Shown one piece after another: positions 1 through 5,399 of a DNA stretch of 5,431 nucleotides. The notes beneath the pieces were generated by a model that worked only from the letters and a program-made list of their open reading frames with translations, was not told where the DNA came from and did no database searches. Both the position numbers and the translations under genes were made by a program. How positions within the stretch are numbered: position 1 is the stretch's first letter; each line of letters begins with the position of its first letter. The stretch comes from Nitrospinota bacterium (GTDB taxonomy: Bacteria; Nitrospinota; Nitrospinia; UBA9942): positions 1 through 5,431 of the forward strand of contig JACRGN010000308.1 of assembly GCA_016234205.1 (NCBI GenBank), read 5' to 3'.

Positions 1-1421
1 CCCTTCTCTACTTCATTAAAACTTGAAACCCTCTCTTTAATATCAATTGTTACTGCAGTCCGCCTATTTATGGTATCATATCCCCTCTCTTTATAGGGAT
101 AACCTACAATAATCTCTTCAATCTCATCTTCCTCATCATCCTTCTTCATATCAACGTCCCGTATAAACTTATCTATAGCCATTGCAGTCTTATGTCCGTC
201 TGCAATAACATTTATCACATCCCTTGTCCCTGTCAAGAAATCACCGCAGGCAAATACACCGCTGATATTCGTAGCAAATGTATCAGGGTCAACAGAAATT
301 GTCCCCCAGTTTGTCATCCTGAATCCCATGCTGTCAGCTATGAATGACATGTCAGGCGCCTGGCTTACTGCAGGCACGATGATATCCAAATCTATTACAA
401 ACTCAGAACCCTTAATAGGCACAGGTTTTCTCCTCCCGCTCTTATCAGGCTCACCGAGCTCATTCTTCAAACACTCCATACCTGAGATTCTCTTTCCGTC
501 TTTACTCAAAATCCTAACAGGTGATATGAGATACTTAAACTGAACACCCTCCTCTTCAGCCTCTATAATCTCCTTTTCATTAACAGGTATCTCTTCCCTC
601 GTTCTCCTGTAAATGATATATGATTCTGATGCACCAAGCCTTATCGCTGAACGGGATACATCCATTGCTGTAAAACCGCCGCCTACCACCCCTACCCTCT
701 TTCCCTTAAGATTTAGAGGCTCATTCATGTTTACCTTTCTCATGAATGTAGCGCCATGAATCAGCCCTTCATACTCCTCACCCGGTATATTTAACTTAAC
801 AGGTTTATGGGCGCCTGCTGCTATAAGGATAGCCTTATACTCCTTCATTAAGTCCTTTACCTGTATGTCCTTTCCAACAGTTGTATTAAATTTTATATCA
901 ACCCCAAGGCTCTTTATATAATCCACCTCTGCCTGAATGATATCCCTCGGAAGCCTGTAGGCAGGTATACCGGCAATCAGCATCCCTCCTGCATAAGGAA
1001 GGGACTCAAATACTGTAACCCTGTATCCAAGCCTTGCAAGGTCATGGGCAGTAGTAAGCCCTGCAGGCCCGGCACCTATAACCGCTACCTTCTCCAATGT
1101 GCCATAAAATTTTGCAGAGGGCTGTTTACCCCTTTTTCTGAGGGTATAATCTGAGGCTGCCCTCTTTAATGTGCAGATTGAAACAGCCTTATCATCTATC
1201 CTCTGCCTGCTGCAGTTCACCTCACAAAAATGCTGGCAGACCCGCCCGCAAACAGATGGGAATGGGTTTGTCTCCCTTATAAGGTCATAAGCCTCCTCAA
1301 ACCTGCCATTAGATATCAGCGTAACATAACCTCTGACATCTGTATGGACAGGACAATTTGTCTGGCACGGAATCCCCTCATAAAGCTTCGGATTTACCTG
1401 AAATTTATACCTCTTGCTCAT
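1..1421 (-). CDS. GltD-like FAD/Fe-S NAD(P)-dependent oxidoreductase (C-terminus beyond window)
   Basis: This frame is open from the ATG at 1421 to the window edge, giving 473 complete codons without a stop. GGAGG at 1426-1430, four bases upstream, supports the start. The N-terminal Fe-S domain has CQTNCP (C19, C23) and CGRVCQHFCEVNC (C58, C62, C66, C70), the pattern of the glutamate synthase small subunit family. GAGPAGL at 116-122 is the FAD-binding Rossmann motif, GGGFTAMDVSR at 247-257 the NAD(P)H-binding motif, and GVFACGD at 388-394 the second FAD contact. No signal peptide or membrane segment is visible, so it should be cytoplasmic. E. coli GltD is about 470 residues and ends soon after GVFAxGD. 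This protein continues through an acidic linker (about 424-438) into an extra domain (NRRTAVTIDIKERVSSF...) that is cut by the edge. It is the last gene seen in the cytochrome bc operon, so a role passing electrons between NAD(P)H and the complex or a ferredoxin is more likely than glutamate synthesis. NfnB/SudA-type subunits are alternatives; the family is clear, the substrate is not. Confidence 0.9.
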   Translation of the reverse strand, partial: MSKRYKFQVNPKLYEGIPCQTNCPVHTDVRGYVTLISNGRFEEAYDLIRETNPFPSVCGRVCQHFCEVNCSRQRIDDKAVSICTLKRAASDYTLRKRGKQPSAKFYGTLEKVAVIGAGPAGLTTAHDLARLGYRVTVFESLPYAGGMLIAGIPAYRLPRDIIQAEVDYIKSLGVDIKFNTTVGKDIQVKDLMKEYKAILIAAGAHKPVKLNIPGEEYEGLIHGATFMRKVNMNEPLNLKGKRVGVVGGGFTAMDVSRSAIRLGASESYIIYRRTREEIPVNEKEIIEAEEEGVQFKYLISPVRILSKDGKRISGMECLKNELGEPDKSGRRKPVPIKGSEFVIDLDIIVPAVSQAPDMSFIADSMGFRMTNWGTISVDPDTFATNISGVFACGDFLTGTRDVINVIADGHKTAMAIDKFIRDVDMKKDDEEDEIEEIIVGYPYKERGYDTINRRTAVTIDIKERVSSFNEVEK

Positions 1422-1435
1422 AAAACCTCCAATAT

Positions 1436-1505
1436 AAGTTACAAGTTTCAAGTTGCAAGTTTCAGGTTTTTAATCTTGCATCTTGTGTCTTGTAACTTGC
1501 AACCT
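1436..1505. repeat. Intergenic imperfect palindrome built of 7-bp units (repeat A)
   Basis: It fills most of the 85-bp gap between the pentaheme cytochrome stop (1507-1509) and the Shine-Dalgarno site of the FAD protein. The left arm has four consecutive heptamers on the plus strand at 1442-1469: CAAGTTT, CAAGTTG, CAAGTTT, CAGGTTT. The right arm read on the minus strand gives CAAGTTA, CAAGACA, CAAGATG, CAAGATT. By eye about 24 of 33 positions pair between the arms, so the transcript could fold into a long imperfect hairpin. There is no U-tract that would make it a convincing terminator. Confidence 0.8.
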
Positions 1506-1506
1506 T

Positions 1507-2757
1507 TTACTTCAGTGATACTAAAAAGTCTGTAAGTCCATCCACCTGTTCATCAGTAAACCTGAATGTCGGCATAAATGAATGCGGCGATACAGACCTT
1601 GGATTCTTGAAATGTTTTACAATCCAGTCTCTATCCCTTCTGCTGCCGACATGGGTAAGGTCAGGGGCAATCTTACCGCCTCTCCCCTTCAATGTATGAC
1701 AATACCAGCAGTTATAATGAATGAATATCTGCTCTCCGAATGGGAGTTTCTCAAACTCTTCGTGTGAGATAGCCTCCTGGAATCTTGCTATAGCCTTCGG
1801 CTTAGGCTCAACCCTTGGCTTATATTTATATTTGCCTGGTATTTTATCTTCCTTAAGACCCATTACAAAAACTGTAAGTGCATGAGCCTCATCGGGTGTA
1901 AAATCAAATTTAGGCATTATAGTCGGTTCAGATGCCGGAGTAGTTGCAGTAGCTGGGGCACCTGGTGTTATCTTCTGCGGGTCAAGAAAGTGTTGATATG
2001 TCCAGCCATGCATATTCTTTTCACCATCTATATGAGATAAGTCATGTGACAACTCAAATTCATGCTCTGTCCTGCTCCCAAACTCAGTTAAATCAGGAGC
2101 CAATGTCTCACCTACACCCTTTATAGTATGACAGGTAATACAGGGAACCTCAAGCTTATTTGACACTGTAAGTCTCTTTGCCAGATTAAGCATATCTGCC
2201 CCTTTTAGCTCCTTACCCTCTTCATAAGCTTCAGGATGGCATTTCCCACACGAACTCTGAACCATGTTTAAAGGGAGCATTGGATTATCCCAATTCGGTA
2301 TTCCTCTTGCGTGGGCATCAATCTTCTCGGTAGCCGTCCCCTGCCCTTCATGGCATATGGTACAGCCAATTTTATTCAAATCATGCTCCCTCGCCATTGC
2401 ATGATATTTATACGGAAGCGGGGCATCTGCAAACTCAGGGTTATCATAGCCGAGGTGACAGGTTACACACCTGTCTATAACCTTAATGTCTGCATTCCAT
2501 AACTGTTTTACTGCGAGAGGAGTTCCTTCAATAAATTTCCTTTTTTCAGGGTCTTTAGTTTTCTCAATCAGGAGTTTTTTATAATCCTGCTGATACATCT
2601 TCCATTCAGTGTCAGTATCCCTATAAATTGTAGCACCAAAGAGAAATAAAATAGTAAAAACAAATACAGCGTATACCTTATTTTGGTCTTTTCTCCAATA
2701 GGTTACCAAAACGGCAAGATTTACAACAAGAAGCAGTATGATAATATTATTTAACAT
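1507..2757 (-). CDS. Membrane-anchored pentaheme cytochrome c of the bc complex
   Basis: This 416-residue protein should take electrons from the Rieske subunit on the periplasmic side, as cytochrome c1 or f does. Two N-terminal membrane helices (about 3-20 and 28-46) are joined by a basic loop (WRKDQNK), which puts the C-terminal bulk outside. Five CxxCH heme sites are visible: C97-H101, C132-H136, C170-H174, C206-H210 and C350-H354. The last two begin class I-like domains, each with a likely distal Met in an MPxF motif (M281 in IMPKF, M395 in FMPTF) and an APDLT motif after the heme. The first three lie in a more compact multiheme region with bis-His potential. A Pro/Ala/Thr-rich stretch (about 265-278) is inserted before M281. 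GGAGAGGAG just upstream supports the start. The gene follows the cytochrome b C-terminal half after 93 bp and precedes the FAD protein. Heme count and anchor are certain; ligation and exact partner are inferred. Confidence 0.92.
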   Translation of the reverse strand: MLNNIIILLLVVNLAVLVTYWRKDQNKVYAVFVFTILFLFGATIYRDTDTEWKMYQQDYKKLLIEKTKDPEKRKFIEGTPLAVKQLWNADIKVIDRCVTCHLGYDNPEFADAPLPYKYHAMAREHDLNKIGCTICHEGQGTATEKIDAHARGIPNWDNPMLPLNMVQSSCGKCHPEAYEEGKELKGADMLNLAKRLTVSNKLEVPCITCHTIKGVGETLAPDLTEFGSRTEHEFELSHDLSHIDGEKNMHGWTYQHFLDPQKITPGAPATATTPASEPTIMPKFDFTPDEAHALTVFVMGLKEDKIPGKYKYKPRVEPKPKAIARFQEAISHEEFEKLPFGEQIFIHYNCWYCHTLKGRGGKIAPDLTHVGSRRDRDWIVKHFKNPRSVSPHSFMPTFRFTDEQVDGLTDFLVSLK

Positions 2758-2771
2758 AATATCTCCTCTCC

Positions 2772-2853
2772 AAAAGTATCATAGTAACAAAGTGTCAGAG
2801 TGTCCGAGATTTTAATCTTTGACACTTTGACTCTCTGACTCTTTGACACTTTA
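2772..2853. repeat. Intergenic imperfect palindrome built of 8-bp units (repeat B, copy 1)
   Basis: It occupies the gap between the two-part cytochrome b and the cytochrome c gene, and its right end contains the TAA stop codon (2853-2851) of the cytochrome b C-terminal half. Read on the minus strand, the right arm is a run of octamers TAAAGTGT, CAAAGAGT, CAGAGAGT, CAAAGTGT, CAAAGATT. The left arm on the plus strand is likewise octameric (AAAAGTAT, CATAGTAA, CAAAGTGT, CAGAGTGT, CCGAGATT). About 31 of 44 positions pair between the arms by eye. It is the same family as the copy at 3626-3704. Confidence 0.85.
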
Positions 2854-3609
2854 TATATTGAACCACGGAGTAACTATTACATATTTTATTCCAAAGACAA
2901 GCCTCAAGAGTATCTTACCGACTACACCAAGTGTAAGAAGCACATGGGTCATCACAAGTGAATACTTTATAATCCCGAGTTCCTTAAAATACTTCTTAAA
3001 CATAATTGCCGGAAGGGTCATTCCAACTATAAAGCCAATTACGGAAATGGTTATACCAACAGGTAAACTTAGATTATGAAGTTTTGCCTGAGACGCCTTC
3101 AGAATCTGGTTAGGATAGGTCCATTCATGCCCGCCCAGCGGATAATCAATAATGGGCCAATATATCTCCCAGCTCGGTCCCCTTAAAAGTTGCCCGGTTA
3201 TAATTAAAAAGAACCATAGGAATATACCAAATGAAAAGAATACAAATTGAAACTTCCGTCTTGAATAGTTGTAGCATCCCTGAACCTCAGGTGCTGTATC
3301 TACATAGGGTATGAGTATCAAACCTATGAGAATCTGATTAGGGATAATGACACCTGCAATCCATGGGTCAAAATAAACAAGCAGTTCCTGCAGACCGATA
3401 AAATACCATGGTGCCTTTGCAGGATTAGGTGTCTTTGCCCATTCTGCAGCTTCCTCAAGGGGTGCATTAAAAAACATTGATACTGTCCAAATAAGTATCG
3501 TAATAAAAAACATACATAGCAATACAACCCATATAAAGTATGGCCAGGATGCCATTCTATCATATCCCGGCTGGGTGGAAATCATTGCATCAGTCTTTGT
3601 CTCTGCCAT
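2851..3609 (-). CDS. Cytochrome b C-terminal half (subunit IV-like, Qo-site bearing)
   Basis: This 252-residue membrane protein corresponds to helices E-G/H of cytochrome b (PetD/subunit IV region) and completes the quinol-oxidising Qo site with the upstream b6-like subunit and the Rieske protein. Hydrophobic segments lie near 22-47, 85-103, 120-142, 183-203 and 215-240, about five helices. Subunit IV has three and the bc1 C-terminal half four. The Qo motif PEWY appears as APWY (A66-P67-W68-Y69) within NPAKAPWYFIGLQEL, followed by LVYFDPW, which anchors the family assignment. The Glu of PEWY is therefore missing. A second conserved-looking block, LLRGPSWEIYWP (141-152), lies after helix G. 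No heme ligands are expected in this half. GGAGG shortly upstream of the ATG supports the start. It is separated from the b6-like gene by 100 bp with a palindromic repeat and its own ribosome site, so the split is real and not a frameshift. Confidence 0.92.
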   Translation of the reverse strand: MAETKTDAMISTQPGYDRMASWPYFIWVVLLCMFFITILIWTVSMFFNAPLEEAAEWAKTPNPAKAPWYFIGLQELLVYFDPWIAGVIIPNQILIGLILIPYVDTAPEVQGCYNYSRRKFQFVFFSFGIFLWFFLIITGQLLRGPSWEIYWPIIDYPLGGHEWTYPNQILKASQAKLHNLSLPVGITISVIGFIVGMTLPAIMFKKYFKELGIIKYSLVMTHVLLTLGVVGKILLRLVFGIKYVIVTPWFNI

Positions 3610-3625
3610 TTAAACCTCCCCCTAT

Positions 3626-3704
3626 AAAAGTATCAGAGTATCAAAGTGTCATTGTATCAAAGTAAGGCTTTGACACTTTGAATCTCTGACTCTTTGACAC
3701 TTTA
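3626..3704. repeat. Intergenic imperfect palindrome built of 8-bp units (repeat B, copy 2)
   Basis: It lies between the two cytochrome b halves. The right arm differs from that of the copy at 2772-2853 at one position in about 36 bp, while the left arms differ much more. Read on the minus strand the right arm again gives octamers of the CAAAGTGT/CAAAGAGT type, and the left arm on the plus strand reads AAAAGTAT, CAGAGTAT, CAAAGTGT, CATTGTAT, CAAAG. About 26 of 37 positions pair between the arms. It starts 5 bp after the stop codon of the b6-like gene in the direction of transcription and ends just before the next Shine-Dalgarno site. Confidence 0.85.
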
Positions 3705-3709
3705 TTAAA

Positions 3710-4519
3710 TTACATTGGTCCTGAAAAACCATCTTTTCTTATTCTCCAGAAATGAAATATCATAAGAGCGGTTGCAATCAGCGGCAAACCGACACAGTGC
3801 CATACATATGCCCTGACAAGTGCATTAGGTCCAATCCTTGTCCCCCCTATAAGAGCGAAACGAATATCATTATCAATCTGTATTCCGAGATACTTGGAAA
3901 ACGGACCCTCATAACCGAGTAATGGTGTTGCTGAAGCCATATTCGTTCCTACAGTAACAGCCCAGAAACCAAGCTGGTCCCAGGGAAGGAGATAACCTGT
4001 AAAACTCAGAAGTAGTGTTATCAGAAGAAGCAAAACCCCAACCGTCCAGTTAAACTGTCTCGGCGGTTTATAAGAACCTGTATAAAAGACCCTTATCATG
4101 TGAAGGATAACTGTAAAAACCATTCCATGCGCCCCCCATCTGTGCATATTCCTCAATATGACACCAAATGGAACTACATATCTTAAATCCTTCATGTCAT
4201 TATATGCCCTATGCTCTTCAGGGACATAGTAGAACATCAGGAGGATACCTGTTACGGTAAGAAGTAAGAATAGAAAGAATGTTATTCCACCCATACACCA
4301 TCCGTATTTTATCTTCATCCCATGCACTCCAACCTTTGTGGGGAATATATGCATGTAAAAGCTGCTTCTCATTACTGCCATCCTCTTGGGCATTGTATCA
4401 GGATACCCTACCCTGAAGATGGACTTCCATACAGGTGTGCTTTTTATATATTCAAATATCTTTTTTAAAAAAGGCGGGACAAAAGAAACTTCATTATTTT
4501 TATTTAAATTCGTTGCCAT
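3710..4519 (-). CDS. Cytochrome b6-like N-terminal half of cytochrome b
   Basis: This 269-residue integral membrane subunit carries both b hemes of the complex. Helix B supplies H126 and H140 (NMHRWGAH...LHMIRVF, 14 apart) and helix D supplies H241 and H256 (VWHCVGL...IFHFWRIRK, 15 apart, the spacing of b6 rather than of bc1). YGWCMGGIT places C75 exactly 51 residues before the first heme His, as Cys35 is before His86 in plastid b6, where it holds heme c_i. PWDQLGFWAVTVGT (179-192) matches the b6 cd-loop region, and the end, RIRKDGFSGPM, is the typical b6 C-terminus, so the protein is complete. It has an N-terminal extension of about 40 residues relative to b6, with no obvious motif. AGGAGGGGGT lies just upstream of the ATG. 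The Rieske gene stops 17 bp upstream, indicating tight co-transcription. Confidence 0.95.
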   Translation of the reverse strand: MATNLNKNNEVSFVPPFLKKIFEYIKSTPVWKSIFRVGYPDTMPKRMAVMRSSFYMHIFPTKVGVHGMKIKYGWCMGGITFFLFLLLTVTGILLMFYYVPEEHRAYNDMKDLRYVVPFGVILRNMHRWGAHGMVFTVILHMIRVFYTGSYKPPRQFNWTVGVLLLLITLLLSFTGYLLPWDQLGFWAVTVGTNMASATPLLGYEGPFSKYLGIQIDNDIRFALIGGTRIGPNALVRAYVWHCVGLPLIATALMIFHFWRIRKDGFSGPM

Positions 4520-4536
4520 TATTCACCCCCTCCTCA

Positions 4537-5121
4537 TTATGCTTTTAGTTGTAAAAAATACGGTGGTTTCCAGATAATATTCTTTTCCTCCTCTGTCCAG
4601 AAAACACCGAGTGTCTTCTTCTGTGCCTGGAGGCTTGCCCTCCTTATCCCGAGAAGACCTGTAGTGACTATCATGGAGCCATCAGGTGCAAGCTCTATCT
4701 TTGCCCTGTACAGAGGCTCAGGTGCTGGTCCAGCCACCACCTCACCATCTGTATTATAATTACTCCCATGACATGGGCATTTAAAACGAACTTCTGTGGG
4801 AAACCAGTTTGGGGTACATCCAAGATGTGTGCATATAGCAACCATTGCATAGATGCCCTCTTTAGTTCTGACCATCCATACCCTCTGGCTCTTCTTCCAT
4901 CTTTCATCCACAACCGCCTTCTCATTCCCTGCAGGTGCTGTATATTCCTCAGGTTTTCCTGCATTGAATGTACTGGCTGGCTCATAAAGAACCTTTGGAT
5001 AAAAGAATCTGGCACCAGCAGCACCCGAACTGCCAAAAAATGCAAACAGACCGGTCCACCCCGCTATATTAAAAAATTTTCTGCGGGAGACCCTCTTTTC
5101 AAACTCATTTTCCTTATCCAT
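4537..5121 (-). CDS. Rieske [2Fe-2S] iron-sulfur subunit with Tat-type signal anchor
   Basis: This 194-residue protein takes the first electron from quinol at the Qo site and passes it to cytochrome c. The N-terminus has a twin-arginine motif (SRRKFF, 12-17) followed by a hydrophobic glycine/alanine-rich anchor (about 18-40), as expected for a folded Rieske domain exported by Tat and kept as a membrane anchor. The cluster ligands are CTHLGC (C97, H99, C102) and CPCHGS (C115, C117, H118). C102 and C117 form the usual disulfide. S120 and Y122 occupy the positions whose hydrogen bonds raise the cluster potential in bc1. The Pro loop is GPAPEPL (131-137). A C-terminal tail of about 35 residues after the domain (RRASLQAQKK...) is of unknown use. 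The start is supported by GAGGAGGGGGG upstream of the ATG. It is the first gene of the operon, 17 bp ahead of the b6-like gene. Confidence 0.96.
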   Translation of the reverse strand: MDKENEFEKRVSRRKFFNIAGWTGLFAFFGSSGAAGARFFYPKVLYEPASTFNAGKPEEYTAPAGNEKAVVDERWKKSQRVWMVRTKEGIYAMVAICTHLGCTPNWFPTEVRFKCPCHGSNYNTDGEVVAGPAPEPLYRAKIELAPDGSMIVTTGLLGIRRASLQAQKKTLGVFWTEEEKNIIWKPPYFLQLKA

Positions 5122-5146
5122 TTTCCCCCCCTCCTCTTTATAAAAA

Positions 5147-5174
5147 ATTATAAATCAAATTCTGGGAAAACAAA
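5147..5174 (-). promoter_or_regulatory. Alternative promoter with consensus -10 box
   Basis: A perfect TATAAT on the minus strand (5152-5147) lies about 26 bp before the Rieske ATG. Upstream, TTGTTT-like sequence falls at a short 15-bp spacing, so the -35 is poor. Transcription would start near 5140, still leaving the ribosome site intact. In such AT-rich DNA a TATAAT can occur by chance. Confidence 0.25.
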
Positions 5175-5200
5175 TTTACCATAATTAAAAATATTGTCAA
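5173..5200 (-). promoter_or_regulatory. Candidate sigma-70 promoter of the operon
   Basis: On the minus strand a perfect TTGACA (5200-5195) is followed after 16 bp by TAAATT (5178-5173), a four-of-six match to the -10 box. Transcription would start near 5166, leaving a leader of about 45 nt with the Shine-Dalgarno site. The spacer is AT-rich. It is the best -35 in the upstream region and points at the first gene, but the -10 is weak. Confidence 0.5.
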
Positions 5201-5207
5201 TATTTTT
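5187..5207. promoter_or_regulatory. Perfect palindrome over the -35 box, possible operator
   Basis: The arms AAAAATATTG and CAATATTTTT are perfectly complementary around a single central T at 5197. The -35 hexamer of the main candidate promoter (5195-5200) sits at its centre, so a bound dimer would block or alter polymerase access. It does not match the FNR, Fur, Rex or HcpR consensus patterns I know. Because it is AT-rich, part of the symmetry could be chance. Confidence 0.4.
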
Positions 5208-5330
5208 TTAATCTATTTTTAATGTTTTGTTTAGACAAAATGTTATGCCCTGATTATTTTGTGTTTGAGTTTTTATCTTGACACTATTAATATATTGACT
5301 TATGTTGAAAATATTTAAAAAACAAAACAT

Positions 5331-5399
5331 GCCACAAAGACCCGAAGACACTAAGAATAAGAAATTATTTTTTTCTTTGTGCCTTTGTGTCTTGGTGGC
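5331..5399. repeat. Imperfect palindrome built of 8-bp units upstream of the operon (repeat D)
   Basis: The left arm on the plus strand reads in octamers CCACAAAG, ACCCGAAG, ACACTAAG, AATAAGAA (5332-5363). The right arm read on the minus strand gives CCACCAAG, ACACAAAG, GCACAAAG, then A-rich sequence. The outermost GCCAC/GTGGC is perfect, and about 25 of 32 positions pair. On the minus strand the hairpin is followed four bases later by TTTTGTTTTTT, so it could also end transcription of a gene beyond the right edge, though the stem is irregular. Confidence 0.8.

Noticed and set aside
1..1421. True glutamate synthase small subunit (gltD)
   Set aside because: The fold matches, but no large subunit gene is visible, the protein is longer than GltD, and the gene sits in a cytochrome bc operon; the name would overstate what is seen.
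1230..1535. Plus-strand open frame of 101 codons across repeat A
   Set aside because: It overlaps the start of the GltD-like gene, the repeat and the end of the cytochrome c gene, with no recognisable protein features.
2772..2853. Repeat as rho-independent terminator
   Set aside because: The stem is long and imperfect, GC content is low and no proper U-tract follows on the minus strand; the same family occurs between the two cytochrome b halves, where termination would make little sense.
1436..3704. CRISPR-like array
   Set aside because: The repeated units are 7-8 bp, contiguous and degenerate, with no spacers and no cas genes.
3610..3709. Possible frameshift or insertion splitting one cytochrome b gene into two
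   Set aside because: The first half ends with the normal b6 C-terminal motif (GFSGPM), and the second has its own Shine-Dalgarno and N-terminus, so the split is the natural b6/subunit IV type.
4768..5184. Plus-strand open frame of 138 codons opposite the Rieske gene
   Set aside because: It lies antisense over the clear Rieske coding region, has no family features or good ribosome site, and runs into the promoter region; it is a shadow frame.
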